From positions 48,190-112,189 of the forward strand of contig JAHBWG010000018.1 in the NCBI GenBank assembly GCA_019637095.1: a stretch of DNA of 64,000 nucleotides. Reading direction: 5' to 3'. The notes beneath the pieces were generated by a model. The model was given only the letters and a program-made list of their open reading frames with translations. It did no database searches and was not told where the DNA came from. Of the stretch, positions 21,500 through 31,970 are shown piece by piece. This DNA comes from Sandaracinaceae bacterium. Its GTDB lineage: Bacteria; Myxococcota_A; Polyangia; Polyangiales; Sandaracinaceae. The translations under genes and the position numbers were made by a program. Positions within the stretch are counted from its first letter, which is position 1, and every line of letters begins with the position of its first letter.

Positions 21500-21691
21500 A
21501 TGGCATACCGTTGCGACATCTGCGGCAAGGGCGCGAACGCCGCTCACACCGTCAGTCACTCGAACCGCAAGGCCCGCAAGTGGCAGCGGCCGAACCTCCA
21601 GGCGGTGCGCGCCAGCGTCGCGGGCCAGGTCGTGCGGATCCGCGCCTGCACGCGCTGCATCCGGTCCGGCAAGATCGTCAAGGCGGCCTGA
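21500..21691 (+). CDS. rpmB: 50S ribosomal protein L28
   Basis: 63 residues with all L28 features: start MAYRCDICGKG, SHSNRKARKWQRPNLQ, and a C-terminal CTRCIRSGKIVKA. The two CxxC pairs (CDIC and CTRC) mark the zinc-binding form of L28. The ribosome site GGAGAGA is well placed. It is a small basic component of the large ribosomal subunit. The RluA-family gene begins 13 bases downstream and is likely co-transcribed. Confidence 0.98.
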   Translation: MAYRCDICGKGANAAHTVSHSNRKARKWQRPNLQAVRASVAGQVVRIRACTRCIRSGKIVKAA

Positions 21692-21704
21692 GCCGCCTCC
21701 GCGC

Positions 21705-22709
21705 GTGCAGCGCCCCCCGCGCGCGCCGCCGCCCGGCTGTCCCCCGGACGCGATCGTCCTCGAGTTCACGGTCCCGCCCGAGCTCGCGGGGCTGCGGCTC
21801 GACCGCTTCGTGCAAGCCCGCATCCCGCGGCTCAGCCGCACGCGGGCGAACGAGATCGTGCGCGCCTGCGCCGTGCACCCGGACGGTCGCGCGCGGCGGC
21901 CGAGCGAGCGCGTTCGCGCGGGCGAGAACGTGATCCTCTGCCGCCCGAGCTTCGAGGAGCCGCGTGTGCCGACCGAGCTCGGCGTGGTCTACGAGGACGA
22001 CGCGCTGCTGGTCGTGGACAAGCCCCCGGGGCTGCCCGTGCACCCGAGCGCGAGCTACCACAAGCACACGCTCACGTACCTCTTGCGCGAGCGCTACCCG
22101 CAGGCGCCGCCGCACCTCGCCCACCGCCTGGATCGCGAGACGAGCGGCGTGCTCGTCTGCGCCAAGACGCTCGACGACGAGCGCGCGATCAAGGCGCAGT
22201 TCGAGCGCCGCGAGACCGCGAAGACGTACTTGGCGATCGTGCGAGGGGAGCTCCGAGACGCCGAGGGGGTGATCGAGCGGCCGATCGCGCGGCCCGACGA
22301 GGGGCTCCACCTCCTGATGGCGGTCCGCGACGACGGCGCGCCGGCGCTCACCCGGTTCCGGGTGGTCGACCGCGCGCCCGGACACACGCTGGTCGCGCTC
22401 CACCCCGAGACGGGGCGCCAGCACCAGCTGCGCGTCCACATGGCGTGGCTCGGCCACTCGATCGTGGGCGACAAGCTCTACGGTCCCGAGGGGCCCGCGC
22501 CGTTCCTCGAGTACGTCGAGGCCGGCGAGGTCGGGCCGGAGCTGCGCGCGCGGCTCGGCCACGAGCGCCAGGCGCTGCACGCGCACCGGCTGACCGTGGC
22601 GCACCCGCGGAGCGGGGCGCGGCTGTCCCTGGTCGCGCCGCTCGCGGCGGACCTCGCCGCGCTCTGGGTCGCCCTCGGTGGGGCTCCTTCGCGAGGCGTG
22701 CCGGAGTGA
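21705..22709 (+). CDS. RluA-family 23S rRNA pseudouridine synthase
   Basis: 334 residues. GTG 21705 is the only start that keeps the N-terminal S4 domain (LRLDRFVQARIPRLSRTRA) intact. The catalytic signature HRLDRETSGVLVCAKT carries the essential Asp (about residue 143), followed by HPETGRQHQLRVHMAWLGH and GDKLYG. These features place it in the RluA/RluC/RluD branch; which rRNA uridine it modifies cannot be decided. Its position right after rpmB fits a ribosome-related transcription unit. Confidence 0.9.
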   Translation: MQRPPRAPPPGCPPDAIVLEFTVPPELAGLRLDRFVQARIPRLSRTRANEIVRACAVHPDGRARRPSERVRAGENVILCRPSFEEPRVPTELGVVYEDDALLVVDKPPGLPVHPSASYHKHTLTYLLRERYPQAPPHLAHRLDRETSGVLVCAKTLDDERAIKAQFERRETAKTYLAIVRGELRDAEGVIERPIARPDEGLHLLMAVRDDGAPALTRFRVVDRAPGHTLVALHPETGRQHQLRVHMAWLGHSIVGDKLYGPEGPAPFLEYVEAGEVGPELRARLGHERQALHAHRLTVAHPRSGARLSLVAPLAADLAALWVALGGAPSRGVPE

Positions 22710-22736
22710 GCCCGACAAGGTAAGGTGCGGCGACAC

Positions 22737-23327
22737 ATGCACCGACGACTCTGGGTGGCCCTCTGGCTCTTCGTTCCGGTGCTCGCCGCGTGCGGCGGCG
22801 GTCAGGTCCAGCGCTCGATCTCGTCGCCGTTCACCGCCGAGCACGAGCCGATCTTCGCGAACGGGCTCGACCTCGTCCGCGATCCGGAGGGCATGGGCGG
22901 GAGCTGGCTGCGCACGTGGGAGGACGAGCTCGACGCGCGCGTATCGAACGCCGACCTCGTGCTCGGCGTGACCGTGCGGACGATCCGGCACGACAGCGAC
23001 CTCGACCGGCGCAGCACCTTCCGCCTCTTCGTGCACGTCGACCATCGCTACTACGGAGAGGTCGAGGAGGAGCTCGTGCTCGTGACGCGGGAGGGCGAGG
23101 CGGGTTTCCCGACCGTGCGCACCAACGAGCGGCGGCTGCTCGACCAGCAGTTCGTCGCGTTCGTGAAGTGGCAGCGCGACGAGGCGACCGAGGAGGTCCG
23201 CGCGCGCTGGCATCTCTCGCCGGCCACCGAGACCGTGGTCCAGCGCGTGCGCACGCTGCTCGCTCGGCACCGTCAGATCCAGAACCCGGATCAGAGCCGC
23301 GAGCGCGTCATCATCCGCCGGCATTGA
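22737..23327 (+). CDS. Putative lipoprotein of unknown function
   Basis: 196 residues from ATG 22737 (an in-frame GTG at 22725 would add four). The signal peptide (WVALWLFVPV) ends in the lipobox LAAC, Cys19, followed by GGG. The mature protein contains FTAEHEPIFANGLDLV, a WEDEL motif and LVLGVTVRTIRHD / RSTFRLFVHVDHRYYG, suggesting an anti-parallel beta domain. I do not recognise a family. A TAAGGT hexamer lies 10 bases before the ATG. It is convergent with the exonuclease gene. Confidence 0.7.
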   Translation: MHRRLWVALWLFVPVLAACGGGQVQRSISSPFTAEHEPIFANGLDLVRDPEGMGGSWLRTWEDELDARVSNADLVLGVTVRTIRHDSDLDRRSTFRLFVHVDHRYYGEVEEELVLVTREGEAGFPTVRTNERRLLDQQFVAFVKWQRDEATEEVRARWHLSPATETVVQRVRTLLARHRQIQNPDQSRERVIIRRH

Positions 23328-23340
23328 GGCTCGCGAGCGG

Positions 23341-24216
23341 TCAACGCCAGCGCGTGATGCGCGGCGCGATGGGCTCGCCGAGCTCCTCCGCGAGCGCGGC
23401 GATCGCGGCGCGATCCGCGCCGCGCCAGGCGAGGGCGTCGAGGTCCTCTTCGAGCGGAGCGTCGCGGCGGAGCGTCGCGAGGACCTTGTAGAGCGCCGCC
23501 GCCTCGCGGTGCTCGGCGAGGCTCCGCGCCAGGGCGGCGGCACCGCGCACGGGCACGTCCCACGCGCCCGCGTCGAGCGGGATGGCCTCGAGCGCGCCGT
23601 AGCGGCGGAGCACCGCCGCGGCGCTCTTCGCGCCCCACCGCGGGACGCCGGGGATCCCGTCGGCGCTGTCGCCGACGAGGGCGAGCAGGTCCGGGATCGC
23701 GGCGGGGGGCACGCCGTGCTTGGCGAGGACCCCCGGCTCGTCGAGCACGACGTCGCGCATGCGATCCCACGCGACGACGCGCTCGCCGATCACGCACTGG
23801 CAGAGGTCCTTGTCCGGCGAGGCGAGCACCACGCGCTCGACGCGCGCGTCGCCCGCGAAGCGCGCGGCCGCGGTGGCGATGGCGTCGTCGGCCTCGAAGT
23901 CGATCATCGGCCAGACGACGACGCCGAGCGCTCGGCAGGCGCGCTCCGCGAGCTCGAACTGGCCGAACAGATCGGGGTCGATCCCCTCGCCCGTCTTGTA
24001 GCCGTCGAAGAGCGCGTTTCGAAACGACTCGATCACGTGATCGAACGCGACGCCGAGGTGCGTGACCTCCTCGCGCGCGAGCAGGCGCTCGAGGCTGCGT
24101 ACGAGCGCGCGCACGGCGCCGACCTCGCGCCCCGACGGCGCGCTCGCGCGCGGCGCGCCGAAGAACATGCGGAACAGCTCGTACGTCCCGTCGAGGAGGT
24201 GGACGTGCAAGCTCAC
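23341..24216 (-). CDS. 5'-3' exonuclease (DNA polymerase I N-terminal/FEN-like)
   Basis: 291 residues; the GTG start at 24216 overlaps the stop of the upstream kinase gene. It is a stand-alone FEN-type nuclease. The metal-binding acidic residues occur in LLDGTYELFR (about 7-16), VAFDH, FEADDAIAT (about 109-117) and SPDKDLCQ (about 133-140), followed by the helix-hairpin-helix LVGDSADGIPGVPRWGAKSAA. No polymerase domain follows, as in ExoIX/Xni. It may process flaps or RNA primers, or take part in repair. The link to a kinase is positional only. Confidence 0.9.
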   Translation of the reverse strand: MSLHVHLLDGTYELFRMFFGAPRASAPSGREVGAVRALVRSLERLLAREEVTHLGVAFDHVIESFRNALFDGYKTGEGIDPDLFGQFELAERACRALGVVVWPMIDFEADDAIATAAARFAGDARVERVVLASPDKDLCQCVIGERVVAWDRMRDVVLDEPGVLAKHGVPPAAIPDLLALVGDSADGIPGVPRWGAKSAAAVLRRYGALEAIPLDAGAWDVPVRGAAALARSLAEHREAAALYKVLATLRRDAPLEEDLDALAWRGADRAAIAALAEELGEPIAPRITRWR

Positions 24217-25445
24217 TTGCCCTTGGTCGTGACCACGACGGTCTTCTCGTCGTGGATGGGATCGTGCGGCGCGTCGGCCTTCGCCGTCCGGCGCTCGTCC
24301 GCGTTCGTCGTCGCCTGGTGCGCGTCGATGATCTCGGTCTTGAGCTCGTGCACCTCGCTCGCGCCCTCGACGTTGCGCGTCGGCTGCGGGCTGAAGTGCT
24401 TGTAGGCGGCGCCCGGGCCGAGCGCGTCGGCGATCAGGTTCTTGCCGAGGCTCTCCGGCGGCGCGGGCGCGGCGGTGTCGATGACGAAGTCCTCCATCGC
24501 GCGGAGGTCGCGCTCGATCTCTTCGTTCCAGGCCCGCTTCATGAAGCGCGAGAGCTTGGTGCGCCGGTACTTCGGGTTGTAGTTGCGCAGAAAGCGCAGC
24601 AGCGCATCGCGGAACTCGAGCGCGGTCTGATAACGCGCGGAGCGCGATCGGCTCATCGACTTCTCGATGATGCGGCCGAGCTGCTCCGGGATGTCCGGGT
24701 TCAGCTCGCGGCAGGGCGTCGGCTGCGCGTCGCGCACGGCGAAGATGAGGTCGATCTCGTTCGACGCGTTGAAGGGCGCGGTGTCGGTAGCGAGCTCGTA
24801 GAGCACGCTCCCCGCGCTGAACAGGTCGGAGCGCCAGTCGAGCTTGCGGCCGAACGCCTGCTCCGGGCTCATGTACTTGACCTTGCCCTTGATGATCCCG
24901 GTCTTGGTCTGGACCCGGTTGTGCGTGGCCTTCGCGATCCCGAAGTCGCAGAGCTTCACCGTGCCGTCGTAGGCGACGAGGATGTTCGACGGGCTGAAGT
25001 CGCGGTGGACGATCTTGAGGGGCTGGTCTCGCTCGTCGCGCGCGACGTGGGCGTGGTGCAGCCCGTCGAGCGCGCGCGCCAGGACGTAGGCGATGTCGTC
25101 GAGCGCGAGGCGCAGCCGCCGCTGCTTGGCCTTCTCGACGGTCGAGCGCAGATCCTTGCCGTCGACGTACTCCATCGCGATCAGCAGGTTCTCGTCGACC
25201 TCGACGAGCTCGAACACCTCGGCGATGTTCGGGTGCTTGAGGTGCGAGACGAGCTTGAACTCGTCCGTGAGCATCGTGATGAACTGCTGGTCCTCGAGGT
25301 AGTGCGGGAGCAGGCGTTTGATCGCCACGTCCCGCTTGAAGCCGTCGTCGTCGAACGTGAAGGCCCTGAAGATCTCGGCCATCCCGCCGAATGCGATGCG
25401 CTCGGTCAGGTGGTATCGACCGAGCCGTTTCGTCCGACGAGGCAT
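24213..25445 (-). CDS. Cytoplasmic eukaryotic-type Ser/Thr protein kinase
   Basis: 410 residues from ATG 25445, preceded by GGAGGG. Kinase domain about 11-290: Gly-loop FGGMAEIF (19-26), Lys43 in VAIKRL, catalytic loop HRDFSPSN (147-154), DFG at 167-169, and YMSPEQAFG in the activation segment. HRDFSPSN is the variant typical of myxobacterial kinases and keeps the catalytic Asp and Asn, so it should be active. The C-terminal ~120 residues are hydrophilic with Thr-rich stretches and no TM helix. It is divergent from the FAD oxidase gene and coupled to the exonuclease gene. Confidence 0.95.
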   Translation of the reverse strand: MPRRTKRLGRYHLTERIAFGGMAEIFRAFTFDDDGFKRDVAIKRLLPHYLEDQQFITMLTDEFKLVSHLKHPNIAEVFELVEVDENLLIAMEYVDGKDLRSTVEKAKQRRLRLALDDIAYVLARALDGLHHAHVARDERDQPLKIVHRDFSPSNILVAYDGTVKLCDFGIAKATHNRVQTKTGIIKGKVKYMSPEQAFGRKLDWRSDLFSAGSVLYELATDTAPFNASNEIDLIFAVRDAQPTPCRELNPDIPEQLGRIIEKSMSRSRSARYQTALEFRDALLRFLRNYNPKYRRTKLSRFMKRAWNEEIERDLRAMEDFVIDTAAPAPPESLGKNLIADALGPGAAYKHFSPQPTRNVEGASEVHELKTEIIDAHQATTNADERRTAKADAPHDPIHDEKTVVVTTKGK

Positions 25446-25490
25446 CGACGCCCTCCGAGATTGCCTTAGCGGCGCCCGCGACCGCAACCG

Positions 25491-26903
<1,413 letters not shown>

Positions 26904-26905
26904 CG

Positions 26906-26921
26906 CGCGGCGCACGCCGCG
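26906..26921. terminator. Short GC hairpin between convergent genes
   Basis: CGCGGC and GCCGCG form a 6-bp stem with a four-base loop between the convergent oxidase and serA stops. There is no T tract. In such GC-rich DNA this may be chance. Confidence 0.25.
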
Positions 26922-26935
26922 GCGAGCTCGCGATC

Positions 26936-28138
26936 TCAGTACAGCCGGCGGACGCGCAGCGTCGTGGGGAGCTTGCCGACGTCCGCCACGACCTCGTCCG
27001 CGTGGCTGTCGACGTCCATCAGGAGGTAGCCCATCTCCGCGTCGGTCACGAGCACCTGGCCCAGCACGTTCGCGCCGTGCGAGGCCGCGATGCGGTGGAC
27101 GTCCCCGAGGACGCCAGGGACGTTGCGGTGCACGTGCTGGACGCGCGCCGCGCCCGGGCGCACCGCGAGGTCCGCCTCCGGGAAGTTCACCGCGCCCGCG
27201 GTGAGGCCGCGCTGGAGGAAGTGGATCAGCTTGGTCGAGACCTCCTGGCCGATCGCGACCTGCGCCTCTTCGGTCGAGCCGCCGATGTGCGGTGACAAGA
27301 TCACGTTCTCGAGACCCTGCAGCGGGCTCGAGAAGGGCTCGTCGTTGGTGCGCGGCTCCTCCGGGTAGACGTCGATGGCGGCGCCCGCGAGGTGGCCCGA
27401 GGCGAGCGCCGCGGCGAGCGCCTCGATGACCACGACGTTGCCGCGGCTCAGGTTCAAGAGGTGGCTGCGCGGCGGCATCTTCGCGAGCTCCGCCGCCCCG
27501 ATCATGTCCTCGGTCTGCGCGGTGGCCGGCACGTGCAGCGTCACGAAGTCGCTCCGCGAGAGCACTTCGTCGAGCCCCCCGCCGGCCGGCGTGTTGTTGC
27601 CCATCGGGAGCTGCGAGATGATGTCGTGGAAGATCACGTTCATCCCGAACGCCTCGGCGAGCACGCCGACCTGCCGGCCGATGTGGCCGTAGCCGATGAT
27701 GCCGAGCGTCTTGCCGCGGACCTCGTGGCAGTCCTTCGCGGTCTTCTTCCAGACGCCCTCGTGCATCTCGCGGCTGCGGTCGCCGAGCTTGCGCGCCAGG
27801 AACACCACCTCGGCCATCACGAGCTCGGCCACGCTGCGCGTGTTCGAGAACGGCGCGTTGAAGACCGGGATCCCCAGGCGGTGCGCGTCATCGAGCGCCA
27901 CCTGGTTCGTCCCGATGCAGAACGTCCCGACCGCGCGGAGGTTCCGCGCCGCCTCGAGGACGCGGGGGGTGATCTGCGTCTTGCTGCGGATCCCGACGGC
28001 GTCGAAGCCACCGATCACCGCGACGAGATCCGCCTCGCCGAGCGCGCCGGCGCGGAGGTCGACCTCCCAGCCGGCGGCCTCGAAGTTCGCTTTCGCGCCG
28101 GGGTCGACGCCCTCGAGCAACAGGATGCGGCCGTTCAT
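26936..28138 (-). CDS. serA: D-3-phosphoglycerate dehydrogenase
   Basis: 400 residues, close to the E. coli SerA type (410). NAD-binding fold with GYGHIG at 149-154; catalytic Arg232 (NLSRGNVV), Glu261 (YPEEP) and His284 in SPHIGGSTEEAQ are all present. A C-terminal ACT domain (about 325-400, ending MGYLLMDVDSHADEVVADVG) is the usual serine feedback sensor. It catalyses the first step of serine synthesis. The ATG has no Shine-Dalgarno sequence, but TAGATC lies nine bases upstream. Confidence 0.96.
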   Translation of the reverse strand: MNGRILLLEGVDPGAKANFEAAGWEVDLRAGALGEADLVAVIGGFDAVGIRSKTQITPRVLEAARNLRAVGTFCIGTNQVALDDAHRLGIPVFNAPFSNTRSVAELVMAEVVFLARKLGDRSREMHEGVWKKTAKDCHEVRGKTLGIIGYGHIGRQVGVLAEAFGMNVIFHDIISQLPMGNNTPAGGGLDEVLSRSDFVTLHVPATAQTEDMIGAAELAKMPPRSHLLNLSRGNVVVIEALAAALASGHLAGAAIDVYPEEPRTNDEPFSSPLQGLENVILSPHIGGSTEEAQVAIGQEVSTKLIHFLQRGLTAGAVNFPEADLAVRPGAARVQHVHRNVPGVLGDVHRIAASHGANVLGQVLVTDAEMGYLLMDVDSHADEVVADVGKLPTTLRVRRLY

Positions 28139-28147
28139 GACGCCGCC

Positions 28148-28153
28148 GATCTA
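28148..28153 (-). promoter_or_regulatory. Candidate -10 element for leaderless serA
   Basis: Read on the minus strand this is TAGATC, nine bases before the serA ATG. No ribosome site lies between. Confidence 0.35.
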
Positions 28154-28164
28154 GCACGCGCGGT

Positions 28165-28830
28165 TCAGCGGACCATGAGCTCGAGCCGGGGGCGGCTCGC
28201 CGGCTCGTCGGCCCACGGAGAGGCGAAGGTCAGCGCGCCCTCGCCGCGGACGCGCACGAGCAGGTGGAGCGCGCCGCCGTCGGCGTCGCGCGCCGCCCGC
28301 GTCACGTCGAGCCGCACGCGGCGCGCGGGACCCTCGGGCAGGCGGCGCACGGCGGCGGCGAAGTCCGTCGGCAAGACGGCGTGCCGCGCGGGGAGGGCGC
28401 CCCCTCGGAACGCGCCGACGCGCTCGGCGACGAGCTCGACGTCGCGGGCGAGCCGCGGCCGCCGCGCGTGCGGGCTGAGCACCAGCAGCGCGCGGGCGAG
28501 CCGGCTCGGCGCGGGCATGGGCCCGAACGCGAGCAGCGCCTCCGACGCGCCGCCGACCGGGAGCGCGTCGCCGAGCGGCTCGCCCGCGCCGGCGGTCCCC
28601 CAGTCGGTCGGCGTGAGCCAGCGCGAGGCGGCGAAGCGAGCGCTCGCCGGCGCGCGCAGCGGTCCGCAGCGTCCGTCGAGCCCGCACACGAGGCCCGCCT
28701 CGCACTCGGACGAGCGCGCGCAGCCCGGCGCGGCGCCGCACCCCTCGAGCGCGATCGCGAGGGCGGCCGCCGCAGCGAGCGCGCAGCGACGCTTGATGAA
28801 ATCCGCGATTCGTGGAGCATACTTCGCCAC
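28165..28830 (-). CDS. Lipoprotein with C-terminal DNRLRE-like domain
   Basis: 221 residues from GTG 28830. An ATG at 28848 is in frame but overlaps the start codon of the divergent lipoprotein gene, so the shorter form is preferred; the start is uncertain. The hydrophobic stretch LAAAAALAIAL ends in a lipobox-like LEGC. The mature N-terminus has a small cysteine knot (CARSSECEAGLVCGLDGRC). The remainder (SRWLTPTDWGTAG, RVRLDVTRAARDADG, LTFASPWADE, RPRLEL) resembles a DNRLRE carbohydrate-binding-like module. Probably a surface lipoprotein. Confidence 0.6.
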   Translation of the reverse strand: MAKYAPRIADFIKRRCALAAAAALAIALEGCGAAPGCARSSECEAGLVCGLDGRCGPLRAPASARFAASRWLTPTDWGTAGAGEPLGDALPVGGASEALLAFGPMPAPSRLARALLVLSPHARRPRLARDVELVAERVGAFRGGALPARHAVLPTDFAAAVRRLPEGPARRVRLDVTRAARDADGGALHLLVRVRGEGALTFASPWADEPASRPRLELMVR

Positions 28831-28846
28831 GGAGGCGGAACCGGAC

Positions 28847-29380
28847 ATGAAGACCACGTGGATGCTCGTGCTCTCTCTGGCCCTCGGGGCCTGCGGAGGC
28901 GACTCGGACGCGACCCCGGCCACGGGCGGCGAGACCGCGCGCCCCGCGCCCGACCCGGCGCCGGAGCCGGCGCCTCCCGAGGCGTGCGCCGTCGACACGG
29001 CGGCGGGCCCGGTCGCGGAGGACCCGACGTTCGAGCTGCGCGCGACGGCGACCGGCGCGTACGCGCCCGGCCAGCCCGGCACCTTCGGCATCGAGCTCAC
29101 CCCGCGCGGTGAGTACCACGTCAACCAGGACTTCCCGATGACCGTGCGCCCCTGCGCGGGCGAGGGCGTGACGCTGCCGAACGCCGAGCTCGGCAACGAC
29201 GACGCGGCCGAGCGGACCGAGCAGCGCGCGCGCTTCGCGGTGCCGTTCACGGCGGCGAGCGCGGGCGAGCACCGCGTGAGCGCGGTCGTCGACTTCGCCG
29301 TCTGCACGCCGGAGAACTGCATGCCGGAGACGCGCACCATCGCGCTCGTCCTTCCGGTAGAGTCTCCCGCGGCGGAATGA
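28847..29380 (+). CDS. Lipoprotein with DsbD N-terminal-like domain
   Basis: 177 residues from ATG 28847 with GGAGG about 11 bases upstream. The lipobox LGAC (Cys16) is followed by a Pro/Ala/Glu linker. The domain at ~60-177 is an Ig-like beta sandwich (GTFGIELTPRGEYHVNQDFP) ending with a CTPENCMPETRTI motif, which resembles the redox-active cysteine pair of the DsbD alpha domain. It may relay thiol-disulfide exchange in the periplasm; this is inferred. Its stop overlaps the ATG of the PrkA-type kinase (ATGA), so it heads the operon. Confidence 0.7.
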   Translation: MKTTWMLVLSLALGACGGDSDATPATGGETARPAPDPAPEPAPPEACAVDTAAGPVAEDPTFELRATATGAYAPGQPGTFGIELTPRGEYHVNQDFPMTVRPCAGEGVTLPNAELGNDDAAERTEQRARFAVPFTAASAGEHRVSAVVDFAVCTPENCMPETRTIALVLPVESPAAE

Positions 29381-31650
29381 AGGAACCTCGGAGCCGGCTC
29401 CAAGCGATCGGGGCGGTCGTACGCGACCGCTTCGAGTCGCAGAAGCGCGTCCTGTCGTTCGACGAGTACCTCGCGCTCGTCGCGGGGGACCCGTGGCGCT
29501 ACACGCGCGACGCGGCGCGCTACCTGCGCGACTGCCTCGACTTCTACGGCACGCGCGAGGTGACGTCGGCGGGACGCCCGGTGAAGCGCTGGCGTCTGTT
29601 CGACCAGCCGCTCGCCGGCCCCGAGCTCGAGGCCGGCGCGCGCAAGAACGGCCACGACTACCTCGTGGGCCAGGAGCGCCTCCAGGCGGACCTCTACCGG
29701 ATCCTCGGCAACTTCGTGCGCGAGGGGCAGGTGAACCGCTTGGTGCTCCTGCACGGCCCGAACGGCAGCGCGAAGAGCACCTTCGTCGCGTGCCTCATGC
29801 GCGCGCTCGAGCACTACTCGCAGGAGGACGCCGGCGCGCTCTACCGCTTCTCGTGGATCTTCCCGCGCGGCAAGGACGGCAAGACCGTCGGCTTCGGCTC
29901 GCGCGACGACTCGCTGCCGCCCGGCGAGAGCTACGCGCACCTGCCCGACGAGCGGATCGACGTGAAGCTCACGAGCGAGCTGCGCGAGAGCCCGCTCCTC
30001 TTGCTGCCGAGCACCGAGCGCGTGCGCCTCTTGCGCGAGCTCTACCAGAGCGCCGGGATCGAGCAGCCGCTCCCCCGGCTGCTCTCGCGCGGCGACCTCG
30101 GGCTCAAGAACAAGCAGATCTTCGAGGCGCTCCTCACCGCGTACCGTGGCGATCTCGCGAAGGTGCTCTCGCACGTCCGCGTCGAGCGCTTCTATCACTC
30201 GCACCGCTACCGGGTCGGCGCCGTCACCATCGGCCCCGAGATGGCGGTCGACGCGAAGGAGCGGCAGATCTCGGTCGACCGATCGCTCGGCGCGCTGCCG
30301 GCCTCGCTGTCGGCGCTCTCGCTCTACGAGACGATGGGCGAGCTCGTCGACGCCTCGAGCGGTCTGCTCGAGTACAGCGACCTGCTCAAGCGGCCGCTCG
30401 ACGCGTGGCGCTACCTCCTCTTGGCGATCGAGACGGGCGAGGTCGCGCTGAGCTACTCGCAGCTCCCGCTCAACAGCGTGCTCGTCGCGACGAGCAACGA
30501 GCTGCACCTCGAGGCGTTCCGGCAGCACCACGAGTACCGATCGTTCCGCGGGCGCCTACAGCCCGTGCGCGTCCCCTACCTCGTCGACTACCGCCGCGAG
30601 CAGGAGATCTACGACGCGCAGATCGCGCCGCAGGTCCGCACGCACGTCGCGCCGCACGCGACCTACGTCGCGGCCCTGTGGGCCGTGCTCACGCGCCTGC
30701 GGCGCCCTCAGGGCGAGCACTACGAGCGCGAGGCGCTCGGCGCCGTCGCCGCGACGCTGAGCCCGCTCGAGAAGGCAGACCTCTACGCCGACGGGCGGAT
30801 CCCCGAGCGCCTCACGCCGGAGGAGGCCAAGGAGCTGCGCGTCGGCATCGAGACGATCCGCGGCGAGACGGACACCTGGCCGAACTACGAGGGCCTCTCC
30901 GGGGCGAGCCCGCGCGAGATCCGCACGCTGCTCCTCGACGCCGCGCAGGACCCCGGGTACGCGTGCCTCTCGCCGCTCGCGGTGCTCGCGCACGTCGAGC
31001 GCTTCTGCGACTCGGGGGACTTCGAGTTCCTCAAGGAGAAGGTCGAGGACGGCTACCACGACCACCGCGGGTTCGTGGCCCGCGTGCACGCGCGCTGGCT
31101 CGACCTCTGCGACGAGGAGTTCCGCACCTCGACCGGGCTCGTCGAGGAGACGCAATACCTCGAGCTGTTCGATCGCTACGTCGTGCACGTGAGCTACTGG
31201 ACGAAGGGCGAGCGCGTCGAGAACCGCGTCACCGGCAAGTTCGAGGACCCGGACGCGCAGCTCATGAAGAGCGTCGAGGACATGCTCGACGTGCCCAAGG
31301 GTGGGCGCGAGACGTTCCGGCAGGATCTCATCAGCGCGGTCGCCGGCCACGCGATCGACAACCCGGGCGCGCAGGTGGACTACGCGAGGATCTTCCCCCG
31401 CCACCTCGCGAAGCTGCGCGAGGCCAGCTACGAGAAGCTGCGCCGCGAGCTCCGCGGGATCGCGGAGGACGTCCTCGACGTGCTGTCCGCCAACCCGCAG
31501 GTGATCACACGCATGGGGGCGGCGCGCGAGGCCAAGGCGCGCGAGACGCTGGCCGCGCTCTTCACGCGCTACGGCTACGCCGCGGCCTCGGCCAAGGACG
31601 CCGTGGGGGGGTTGCTCGAGGCGCGCTACGCCGACGGAGAGGCCGGATGA
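29377..31650 (+). CDS. PrkA-type AAA serine protein kinase
   Basis: 757 residues, longer than the 630-645 usual for PrkA/YeaG. The N-terminal AAA domain opens with SFDEYLALVAGDPWRYTRDA (about 27-46). Its P-loop GPNGSAKST lies at 127-135 (canonical position and spacing) and FSWIFPRGK follows. Further PrkA features are LVATSNELHLEAF and the RVPYLVDYRREQEIYD region. The C-terminal PrkA domain covers the last ~300 residues. PrkA proteins act in starvation and sporulation signalling in other bacteria. The usual partners YeaH and SpoVR are absent; overlapping genes for a lipoprotein (before) and a 107-residue unknown (after) replace them. Confidence 0.9.
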   Translation: MKEPRSRLQAIGAVVRDRFESQKRVLSFDEYLALVAGDPWRYTRDAARYLRDCLDFYGTREVTSAGRPVKRWRLFDQPLAGPELEAGARKNGHDYLVGQERLQADLYRILGNFVREGQVNRLVLLHGPNGSAKSTFVACLMRALEHYSQEDAGALYRFSWIFPRGKDGKTVGFGSRDDSLPPGESYAHLPDERIDVKLTSELRESPLLLLPSTERVRLLRELYQSAGIEQPLPRLLSRGDLGLKNKQIFEALLTAYRGDLAKVLSHVRVERFYHSHRYRVGAVTIGPEMAVDAKERQISVDRSLGALPASLSALSLYETMGELVDASSGLLEYSDLLKRPLDAWRYLLLAIETGEVALSYSQLPLNSVLVATSNELHLEAFRQHHEYRSFRGRLQPVRVPYLVDYRREQEIYDAQIAPQVRTHVAPHATYVAALWAVLTRLRRPQGEHYEREALGAVAATLSPLEKADLYADGRIPERLTPEEAKELRVGIETIRGETDTWPNYEGLSGASPREIRTLLLDAAQDPGYACLSPLAVLAHVERFCDSGDFEFLKEKVEDGYHDHRGFVARVHARWLDLCDEEFRTSTGLVEETQYLELFDRYVVHVSYWTKGERVENRVTGKFEDPDAQLMKSVEDMLDVPKGGRETFRQDLISAVAGHAIDNPGAQVDYARIFPRHLAKLREASYEKLRRELRGIAEDVLDVLSANPQVITRMGAAREAKARETLAALFTRYGYAAASAKDAVGGLLEARYADGEAG

Positions 31651-31970
31651 GCTTGGACATCGACACCGTGAAGATCTATCGCGTGGTCCCGCCGCAGGTG
31701 GACGCGGTCGCGCGTCGCGCGAACCAGCACTGGGACTTCGCGGACCCCCGAGGGCTCGTGTTCATGCGCGCAGAGATCTACGAAGGCGAAGAGCAGTGGG
31801 GCGTGCGCGTGCACGACCGCGCGCCGCACGCGGAGGACCAGGAGCTCCTCCGGCTCGTGGCGAAGCTGCTCGTGTGGCACGCGAAGTGTCCGACGGACAC
31901 CGTCGACGTCGTGCTCGGCCGCTCGCACGAGCACCACACGCTCGTCAAGGTCGGCGCGGACTTCGTGTGA
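31647..31970 (+). CDS. Conserved-looking small protein of unknown function in the prkA operon
   Basis: 107 residues; ATG overlaps the prkA stop (ATGA). Soluble, no signal peptide. It begins MSLDIDTVKIYRVVPP and has ANQHWDFADPRG, VRVHDRAPHAEDQELLRLV and a His-rich SHEHHTLVKVG near the end. I do not recognise a family. Its GTGA overlap with the MBL gene places it in the middle of a translationally coupled chain, so it may act with the PrkA kinase or the hydrolase. Confidence 0.75.
   Translation: MSLDIDTVKIYRVVPPQVDAVARRANQHWDFADPRGLVFMRAEIYEGEEQWGVRVHDRAPHAEDQELLRLVAKLLVWHAKCPTDTVDVVLGRSHEHHTLVKVGADFV

Noticed and set aside
22725..22736. GTG 22725 as the start of the lipoprotein gene
   Set aside because: It lies inside the TAAGGT element and adds only four residues; ATG 22737 gives an adequate signal peptide.
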